Assembly: GCF_004210375.1 (NCBI RefSeq)
Contig: NC_134834.1
Span: 161,157,290-161,221,289, forward strand
Source: Tachypleus tridentatus
Lineage: Eukaryota; Arthropoda; Merostomata; Xiphosura; Limulidae
DNA length: 64,000 nucleotides
Direction: 5' to 3'
In this document: positions 24,048 through 34,100 of the stretch, one piece after another
How the letters are laid out: every line of letters begins with the position of its first letter
How positions within the stretch are numbered: position 1 is the stretch's first letter
Position numbers and translations under genes: made by a program
The notes under the pieces: generated by a model
Seen by the model: only the letters and a program-made list of their open reading frames with translations
What the model was told of the DNA's origin: nothing
Database searches by the model: none

Positions 24048-24985
24048 CGCACAACAAAATGAAAGTGCTTAAAGCTAGCTCTTTACTGTCACACCTGGAC
24101 AACATAGACTTCACCTGACAGATCGATGAATGAATCAACATTTATAAAAGTAATCAATTTTTAAAAAAAAACACAACATTTTACTGTTTAAACTTGTGTT
24201 GAATCTATCGTTGTTTCACATGGCTTGACGTCATTGACGCGTAAACTGCTCTACAACCTTTAATAACGAGAAAATAGACGGTGAAACTTCCACATTCCAA
24301 ATCTTATTATGTCGTGACTGACTTTAACATCTTGTATGTGTGACTGAATATTTCTGTCCTTGGTAACCCTGCAGGTTCCACGTAAGTAAACTTTTTTTAC
24401 TCTTTTTACGAATTACTTAAATCTTATGTTATTACATGCTTATTAACACTTAATTTTTTTTATTTCATGCTTTTGGAATAACACTTGGCGGTAATTTAAA
24501 TATCAACACTTAACAATAAGTTTTTAATTGGGTTAAAGCAAATTAAGCGATGACGTCATTCGCTAAAATAAAGGTGCATATTAAAACGTAAATATTTTTA
24601 ATAAATATAAAGTTATTTTGTACTTTTGGTACAAAAGGTAACTTCGGTCATTAGGTTCATAAAACCAACATAACATGTAAACAATCAGACATGTGTCTAA
24701 GCTTCTGAGAAATGTACAGTCAAAGGGAATCTTTGTGGCTAACGTTTGTACTTGTGAAACAGAAAGCATGGAAGCTGTAAGTTTTGTATGTTTGTGCATA
24801 GCACGTGTAATTGTTTAAATGTCTGATAAAATTAACTTACTTTCCTTCCAACACTGATAGCATTAAAATATTAATATTCTTAGGTTTTCTTATTTGGATA
24901 AAAATACATATCTAACTGAACTTTTGTATTATGCATTTATTCAGATTTTTTTTTACTTTATGATATTCTGTATTCTAACACGATA
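24048..24985. other. Non-coding stretch, nothing recognised
   Basis: AT-rich. One isolated donor-like cacgtaagtaa near 24380 has no partner that I can find. Confidence 0.45.
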
Positions 24986-25260
24986 AGGCCCGGCATGGCC
25001 TAGCGGGTAAGGCGTGCGACTCGTAATCCGAGGGTCGCGGGTTCGTGCCCGCGTCGCACCAAACATGCTCGCCCTTTCAGCCGTGGGGGGGTGTATAATG
25101 TGATGGTCAATCTCACTATTCGTTGATAAAAGAGTAGCCCAAGAGTTAGTGGTGGGTGGTATGACTAGCTGCCTTCCTTGTAGTCTTACACAGCTAAATT
25201 AGGAACGGCTAGCACAGATAGCCCTGGAGTAGCTATGTGCGAAATTGAAAAACAAACAAC
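24986..25260 (+). mobile_element. tRNA-derived SINE (family 1), well preserved
   Basis: Full order: ggcccggcatggcctagcgg head, gtcgcgggttcgtgcccgc B box, a caatctcactattcgttg body, taaattaggaacggctagc, and the agctatgtgcgaaattg tail with aaacaaacaac. Confidence 0.95.
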
Positions 25261-25876
25261 AGTATGTAGTACCTGTGCTGCCTCTGCTGGTGGAATTTTG
25301 AAATATTCCTCGTATATCATAAAACATTTACTGTATTACAGCATTTTTGGGTGAATTAGAGGTAAATATAGTATGTAAAAGAGTTTCAGCTCGGTTTTCC
25401 TAAGGATACACCTTACTAGACTACATTACAATAATATAACTGGTTTTATTATTCGAAAGTAGTTTTCACAATTAAAACATAAAACTACACAATTTGGCTA
25501 GCAGCATTTATAGATTTTTAACATTACAAACAGTTTAACTTCAGTTAATCAACTTTTACATTATTATTACTTCGAAAATGTTAAATATATTCGGCGGAAA
25601 AATTCAGCTTGTAAGGATGTGCAGCCTATCAAACTAAATAGCTTAAACGAGGAGTAGCACTATTAACGTCTACAAGTTTATAAAACTGTTGTATATAATC
25701 CAGCATTTGTAATAACTCTTAGTGATAACGGTTTTCATAAGTTATAATTTTGTATTAAAATTTATTTGTCTTAAAAAAGAACATTGTTTCTTTCAAACTT
25801 TTTACAAAATATCATAAATTTAATACGTATAAACGTTAATGTTTTGGTGTTAACAGTTTAATACGTTTTAATAAAC
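25261..25876. other. Non-coding stretch, nothing recognised
   Basis: AT-rich, with no coding signal. Confidence 0.5.
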
Positions 25877-26165
25877 GTATTTATATATAATATTTTAAAC
25901 TTATATCCAATATGTTCACTACGTTATTTATTTATAATATTTTAAACTTACATCCAATGTATTCACTACGTTATTTATATACAATATTTTAAACTTACAT
26001 CCAATGTATTCACTACGTTATTTTTATACAATATTTTAAACTTACATCCAATGTATTCACCACGTTATTCATATATTATATTTTGGATTTACATCCAACA
26101 AGTTCACTAAGGCTATTTATATAAAATATTTTAGCCTTTCATCCAATGAGTTCACTAATGCTTTT
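25877..26165. repeat. ~48-bp AT-rich minisatellite, site 2
   Basis: Same unit and the same variant types (tattcatatat, gagttcactaatgct) as the array at 21090-21705, about 4.2 kb away. About six units. Confidence 0.9.
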
Positions 26166-26673
26166 AAAATTATATCCTATAAGAAAAATCAGGTTTGTTT
26201 CCGAACTTTTCCAATGATAAACGTATCTTGGCTGTCAGAATTTTCAATGAGAATAACAACCTTTTTTTTTCGATGTCCTTGTTTACTCTTTGGTTTAACG
26301 ATAATAAGTTCATCGTAATTGTTCACATTTCTAGGAAACAGAGGTCGCTGGATATATTCTTTAATAGCTTTTCCTTGTTTTGACGCTGGTGTTTCTGTCT
26401 GAAGATGTAGAATATAGTAATGTTTAGTGGTGCAACACTCAAAATTTGAGCAATAATTTTACTATAACATGCATAAAACCAAATAAATGTTTCTATAAAA
26501 ATTATAAATTATGAAATTGGTTTCAGTTATCTCATAAATGTTTTCTGGAAACTAGAAAAACTATTTCAAACATTGTTTCACGCAGTGAATAAATAATGAT
26601 ATACAGCAGACAATAGCTTAAATACTGTTTTCCATTTATATTTTACACGTTCACAAAGGATAACTAGATTGTT

Positions 26674-26945
26674 TATATTATTGTCTAGACAAGATGAAAG
26701 TACGGTTACAATTAAATATCAAGTGTTCCACTCAATTTATTGTTATATAACTAGACAAAATGAAAGTGCGGTTATAATTAAATGTCAAGTGTTCTACTCA
26801 ATTTATTGTTATATAACTAGACAAAATGAAAGTGCGGTTATAATTAAATGTCAAGTGTTCTAATCAATTTATTGTTATATAACTAGACAAGATGAAAGTA
26901 CGTTTATAATTAAATGTTAAGTGTTCTACTCAATTTGTTGTTATA
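26674..26945. repeat. 66-bp tandem repeat, four copies
   Basis: The landmark ctagacaa recurs near 26685, 26751, 26817 and 26883. The period of 66 bp is divisible by three, which keeps a trivial plus-strand frame open (26669-26863). Confidence 0.92.
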
Positions 26946-27854
26946 TAAATTAAACATCAAAAGTTATGTGATCTGAACTTCAAACGACTGGTTATTTACC
27001 TTATGTTACAGAGAGAAACAGTTTTCAAACTGTCTTATTTTTTTGCAACTTTGGAATAAATCACGCACCTTATAGCGTTTTAAAACAATCAATAATCTTA
27101 GTAAAGTCCAAAAGAAGAGAACTGGATATTTCACTAAATGTCTTTCAGACCAATGAAAGTTGGCTGACAGTCAAAAAAGAAAAAAAAACTGTTGTAAAAT
27201 GTCTGAAAGCGTCATCAACAAGATATAGTTGAACCACTTGCAACAAAATGGCACAAATACACTGGTACTTGGCTAAGAAGGTCCCAATCCACCTTTAAAG
27301 CAGGTTGCCGTTATATACCGATTATGTGTAACCTGATAATATCTGAATCAGATGTTCAAAGCTCCAACATGACGTCATTTCATTGTACATACAGTTAAAA
27401 AAACGAAATAAAGTGAGCAATATGAGCGGAAGTGATATATTATGGTGCCACTAGTGTATAAAATAATTCGCTTTTATTATCAGTAGTGATAGTATGTATG
27501 TGAATGAAAAATTACGAAAGGGCATTCTGATCTTTATGTTTTCCAGATGTTATTGATGCAATGGACATCAGTGAAGGTAATGCGAACTTCTTACACAATC
27601 ATATATTGTTACGATTGGCTCTGGCTTCAGTTTAATGGATGGTAATTGTCTTCCAACATGTACTAAGATTGAAGAAGAGGTGATTCATCAATTTAACTAG
27701 CATATAGACTTATTAGACCTCAATGGTATCGAACATGTACAAGTCTATTTTGGAGAAAAAAATTGCATGCAATCAAACGACTCTGAACATTAAAGATTCT
27801 CTGAACGCATCTTTTTTTTTAACTGTAAAAATGTGAATTTACTTGCATCAAATA
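26946..27854. other. Non-coding; 3' flank of the receptor gene
   Basis: Nothing coding is evident. On the minus strand this is where the 3' UTR and polyadenylation site of the receptor gene (stop at 27855) would lie. Confidence 0.5.
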
Positions 27855-28176
27855 TTAATTATTACGTAAGATGAATAAGAACTTAATTGAATTTCGAACC
27901 AAAGTATTCCTTTCTCCTAGGTCGTTTTCATATATCGTCTCCAGGGTTGTTCGTTTGGTCACTTTTTGCTTTCTTGGAATATTAGTTTTTGTCTTCTTAA
28001 CATTCTTTGCAGAGACCTTCTTCTCACATTCATGGATCAGTGGCATAGCCTCCAATATATCCAATTCATCAGTGGTTATCTTTTCATCACCAGGCTGTTT
28101 GTGTTCGACACGGTTTTTCAAAACATTCCGTTCTTCCCGAGGTTTATATTTCCAGGTGTAGAAAAAACAAAGTACG
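27855..28176 (-). CDS. Receptor gene exon 5: cytoplasmic tail and stop
   Basis: Acceptor tgatcatgcag at 28177-28187. Begins VLCFFYTWKYKPREER, completing the membrane helix, and runs 106 codons to TAA at 27855. Lysine-rich middle (KKTKTNIPRKQK), then TTLETIYENDLGERN. The LETIYE...ERN stretch reminded me of the Tantalus domain of PRR14-like proteins, but membrane topology makes a receptor tail the better explanation. Confidence 0.72.
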
Positions 28177-31100
28177 CTGCATGATCATTACAGAAAATAA
28201 ATAAATAAGAATCACGTGTTTCAAGTCCATTAAAATACATATTGTAATTAAATAAGCTATGGATAATGCGTCACAGTTAAAACTTGCAGTCGTAACTTAC
28301 CACAAAGCAGTAAGACACATCAAAATGAGTGCTGTTCGCCAAGCACATCTTGGAACTGTAAATTTTGAAGTCAAGTGAAGCGTAGCCTTCGAAACCACTT
28401 CAATTCGATCTTAAGACAGAGAGTCGTATTTAAAATCAGTTTACGTACTCCACCGGTCACGTAAAACAGAAAAATAAAACTTCAAATGTAAGTTAACAAT
28501 AATAGTAATGTGTATAATTCTTTAAGTTTTCATTAACATATTAAAATTGTAATTAAATAAATATGAAATTTCTTACATTTATAATATATTTTCATATTAA
28601 ACATTGATAACAACCTTTACAATTTGCCAACTGTATATATACATTTTTTCTTTACACGTTAAACAGATAATTAGCAAAGAAAAATGACGCCTGTTATATT
28701 ATTTGAGCTCCTTACTGGTAGACAAGTAGTACAGTTGTGTAATAACAACAACTATATAGTTATATAACATAAAATCAGCTAAGTTTTCCAACATATTTAC
28801 ATTAATAGAAATACAACAAGGAGCCTACTGACTTTCCATTCCAAACACACGTGATCAGACTATATAAGAAAAATCTCGCCATTTCTTTACGATAATTGAC
28901 ATATAATACAACTCAGTATAACACAGTGAGTTAAATCAACTTCGATTCACTTAACTTGTAAGGATATGTAACACAGTCTTTCCATTGACTACTTAATAAA
29001 GTCAGTTTGTTTAATGGGTATTCACTTACTGTGTTAAGTTTTATAATTAACAGCTTCACTTATTATGGTGCATAATTATATTTTACTATCGAATCGCATC
29101 CACTGAATGGTAGTTTCTGCGTCTTTACAAGACTATTAAAAACAGTAATTTTTACAAATTTCTCTTTACTCTAAATTTCCCAGATAAATAACGATACCAT
29201 TTTGACCACAAACACTGAACGTCGTACGTCACTGCTCATGAAGTTTTTCGGTTACTTGGTAACAATTCTTTCTAATAGTTTTATTGAGTACTCATGAGGC
29301 ACTGCTAACGTTTTGATAATCCAATGGTATTATAAACTTATATTAAAACATTTGTTTTGCATTTGGACAAATTACTGTATTTTATTACAAAAACGACATT
29401 ATGAACACAAAATAAACATATTAAACATAGGTTTAAGTTATGTTTTGGGACATATGCTGTTTTAGTTAAATATCTTTACTTCTTTTTAGTAATAATGTGA
29501 CGCATACAGATGTGCTATCGAGACACCGTAATATTTGTTTGTTTTTCAATTTCGCGGATAGCTGAACGAGGGCTTTCAGCGCTAGCCGTTCCTAATTTTG
29601 AAATGATATACTGGAGGTAAGACAGCTATTCAATACTATTTGTCGTAAATGTTTGAGCCCATCTTTAAAAACGAGTAGTAGGATTTCCCAGTAAAAGCAA
29701 AGCTTTTTAATGCATTAAAAACCATGAAAGTTATGAAGTATCGTATTATAACAATCTGCATGAACAAAAATAAACATCTTTAAAATGTTAAGGAAACAAT
29801 AAAAGAAAACTTTAAAACCCTTTTGTTCCATTACTTCTACAAAGATCTTTATTATCAGCTCCTTCTTCATCAGTAATTTCGTCTTCAGGACAAGCTATAC
29901 AGGCGTCAGCAGCAAAAGACGTCATGAAAGTCCCTCCTGGACACGGCAGGCAGTGAGTTTGGGATCCGTTATCATAGTGTCCAGGAGGACATGGATCTAA
30001 AAGCGTTAAAAGTACATAGCTAAACATTTATTTACCCAGTGTTAATTTTTATTGTTCTAACAACGTCTTTAGTGTCAAAAAACGTATTTGTTTAACTAAA
30101 ATTCCATATTTTTAAAAGTCTTTCATCTATTTGTGTTTAATGTGAACAGTTTAAAGTAATTGAGTGTCATGTATACTTACAACACCTGTCAGCATCTCTT
30201 CGGTATCCCCGAGTACAGTTGAGATTCTCGGCTGGAACATACACTGGGGAAAACAACAGAGAGTTAATATTTTTGTTAGCACGTTTTGTGTCACCGTTGG
30301 AATTTTAAGGTTTTTCACAATGAGCACGACGCACAAGTTATAATATTAATTATGACTCACTCTGTAAAATAACAACATAAATGTTACTTTTCGTGAGAAA
30401 AATAAAACGTGTCAAAACAGTTTCTTAACAGTAGACTTTTGTTTCTTTATGTACTTCCTAATGGAGTTAACTAATGAAACTAATCACACAAACTTGGAAG
30501 TTTATGAAATTACACACGATCTTTTTTTTATTGGTATATTTGATTGCTGTTGGCGTTTCCCTTGTAAAATTCTTATTTGTCACAGTTAAACGTTAAACTG
30601 TTGTCACTGTTTATGTTAATATCAGTATTGTAAATACAGGTTCTTTTGGGAATATTACGTTGGTAAAATGTATCAGTATATGATTGTGTCTTGCAAACAA
30701 CAAAATATCAAATAATATCCTTATAATGCAGAAGTTGGATGAAATGCATTCCGAGAAAATTTTTCATTTGAAGTTAATACAAAAGCAAATACTTAATTTT
30801 TTTGTGGATTTATCAAGATAAATAATATTGCGATCTAACACCTTTCACTGTAAATTTAAAGTATTGTTTATTCAAAATACGTTCTTAAAAAACTTCGTAG
30901 ATATAATTTGTGTCTTTACAGTTCACAAGATTTTGCTTCAACATTCACAAGTTGAGTTCATTATATCAAAATAACTTTGGAGCCTCATCACTTCTCTCTA
31001 CAGGTTTACCATAATCCATCTGGTCTCTGATCACATAGAAATCTATAATTACTACATCAGTGACGTGACTGGTAAGTGTGTGTGTGTACAATAACATGCA

Positions 31101-34100
31101 TATCTATCTAATTACTCAGCGGTTAGAAGACTGAGATATTTTTTACGTACTGTCGCCTGGGACACTTCAGCGTTTTTTATCCTGACATTTGTGTTCGTAC
31201 GACTTGTTGCACGTCTTTTTATGAATTGTTCATAAATTGTTTTGGCGAACCAAAATTATTTTTTCGATGCTTTTAAATACAATAAATATCTTTGTTTCGA
31301 AAAATTTAAATTCTCATTTGAATATATTTTCATGATTTGGGCATATAAAAATTTACATTGTAAAGGTCTGTTACACACCTTTCCCAAAAGTAACCAATTT
31401 TCGGTTACATCACACCATTTACGAAATGTTAAGCAATGTCATAAAGTTGTTCTGATAAATTCTGTTCTATCGTGACTTTATATCAGATTGAGTCACATTA
31501 TATGCCAGGTTGCATATTCAAAACTGTTTTGGCATGGCTTACTAATCCCTATAAACTATAAAGTATTATTGCTGTGAACATTAGTGGCAGACTCTGACTA
31601 ATACTGCATGTTTATTTCAGGAGTACCGATAAGATTACGGGTTCGTCTTTATCACTGCCCTGAAATAGCTCTTTTCAGGGCATCTTTAACATCAACTGAT
31701 GGAATGTGATGCATCTTTCATAAGTATATTATAGCTGTCAATATCAACATCTTCAAATAATCTGCCGACCCACTTAGCACCTTGGAGTTGGGCAATATCA
31801 CCCTTACTGGAGTCCTGATTAGATGGATCAGTATATGGACGAACAAAGAGTGTAGTATTGATGGTAACATTTAAAGTAATTATATGTGGATATGTTTACC
31901 AATACTTATTCATACCACACTTCAACATCGACATTTCCTCTCATTAAAATTAAGAAAAACTGATTTCATGTTATCTCTAAAGTAATAATTCCTTGTAAGT
32001 ACTTTTAACAATGTTGTAATAATCTGTTTTATGCATTTATATTTCTGAGGAACCCACTTGAAGCTAATAAATATTGCAGACATTCTACAATGGGTAATTT
32101 AAAACTTTTTTATTAGATAATTCATATATAATTCGATGTTTCTAGGTTATAAAGCGATTAGGAAGGAGATTTGAGATAACGGTGACACAGAGAAACCTCA
32201 GTCAGCAACACGATACTCACCCAGCCAATAACCCTAAATACAATAAGCAAAATACCTTGATACTTATTAAGAAAAGAAAGGAAATACAATACTAATGTCA
32301 TTTATAAAATATTTTATGGCAACTTCCACGTATTTTACGTCGGAGAAACAGGCCAAAAACACAAAACAACTTTCATGTAACACAAAAAATTGAATCTCAC
32401 GTTTTTTTAATTTAACACTGCAACTCAAATAAATATACTATAGGTAACATTTAAATTCCAAACAGAGAATCCAACATCATTAGACGATAAACCAAATAAT
32501 TCCTTGTAATACAAGAGCAAACACACGTTAAACCAACATAAAGAAACACTTTTATATCTATATTAATAAACTTCAATAAATCTTGTTCGATGTATTATAA
32601 TTTGAAGATGATACTTTTAATTTACAATATTTTATAATTTACAAAATATTCTGAGAGTACTAAGAGTAATGCAGATAGTATTAATAGGAAATTACACGAA
32701 GGTTGTTAAAAACTATCATATGAAAATAAGACAGTTCAATTTTCATTACAATTAAATGATATAAAAGATAACGTATCGTTTTATGAACGAAATCGATAAA
32801 AACACAGTTTAATTAACGTAGATGAGAGTATTTTAAAATTCCTATCTGGTGCAGTAACAACAGTTTGATCAGCAGAGACAAATCCATAAAGAAATTATTT
32901 ACTCTTTAGGTGAACAAACGAATAATATGAATTATTTGACTCAACCAACTGAAAACCATGATTGGAAAAGTATTCAGATCATTGGTAAGTATCACTAATA
33001 TACCAATACATATCAGAAAAAAACAAAATGAAATATATAAAACAAGAGCTGAGTTGTTAGTTTTCAATGACAAAATTCAGAATAACTGACAGTAGTTCGC
33101 TTTTACAGTGGAAAACAGTAGATCGGAGTTAGCTCAGTTAGTACAAGCACTGAATGTGACCGCAAATAGAAAGTTAAGTTCTTGCTTTCTACTCCGAGTA
33201 AGCTATCAAATCTATTAAACAAAAGCGAAAGATCACCTCACACTTGCAGTTTGTGGTCCCTACACATAGTTATCAGATTTTCATTTATTACATGTGAACT
33301 GACACTAATACAGCTACAATTAGAGATACCTTGAAAATGTTTAGACAAGTTACATAGAAATGTACTTATTGTAGCTGTATTAATATCATAATATCAGTCC
33401 ACGTGTAATACATGAAAATCTGACAACTATATATAGGGACCACAAACTGTAAGTATGAGGTAATCTTTCACTTTTTGTCTTGATAGCTAACTTGGAGTAG
33501 AAAACAATAACTTTACTTTCTAATTAACTGTAGAGAATGAAAAGCTTTTCGAATGATCAAGCACACATAGTTTTTCTTATAACAAAACCACATCAGGCTA
33601 TTTACTGTGTCCACCGAGGGCAATCGAACTCCTGATCTTAGCGTTGTAAATCCATAGACTTACCGCTGTTCCATCGGGAGACTATTTCATTAAAACAATA
33701 ACTCCATGAACATAGTTATATAATGTTAAGTGTTAACTGATTTTATCTGTTGTCAGTCCAAAACTGGTTGCTTATCAGTTCGATTATAAGACTATAATCG
33801 TAACGTTTTTTAATTAATGATTAAATGGTACAATAGATTATATTACACATTTTAAAGCTGTGAGTTTTTGTTTCTATTTTTCTCTGTAAATATGCACTCT
33901 ACTTAAACTAAAGACATACTTATACGACTTGGATTTAAATCTATTCATAAAGAATATGAAAAAACAACGTATTTGCGAGTCACTTGAAAATATTGAACTG
34001 CAAGAAAAAGAGAATCAATTTAAAATAAAACACCAGTTTTAATAAATGAAGTTCAATTAAAATTCCTTTTAACCAAAGAAATTATTCAGTCACATTTATT

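Noticed and set aside
23812-24141. 109-codon minus-strand frame with SYLSLVDSVT repeats
   Set aside because: Open only because the tandem unit is 39 bp. Composition and context do not support a gene.
27547-27576. 30-bp plus-strand micro-exon candidate (ttttccag ... gaag|gtaatg)
   Set aside because: Too short to judge, and no neighbouring plus-strand exons were found.
27855-28176. Interpretation as a PRR14/Tantalus-type nuclear protein (LETIYE...ERN)
   Set aside because: The frame begins with the end of a hydrophobic helix and joins in phase to a TM exon and extracellular exons. A receptor tail explains all the data.
31004-31071. Possible plus-strand exon with excellent borders (tctctctacag and ACTG|GTAAGTG)
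   Set aside because: One frame is open (FTIIHLVSDHIEIYNYYISD), but no partner exon with matching phase could be supported. The only candidate, at 31621, lies in the unclassified repeat segment whose conserved frame is on the other strand.
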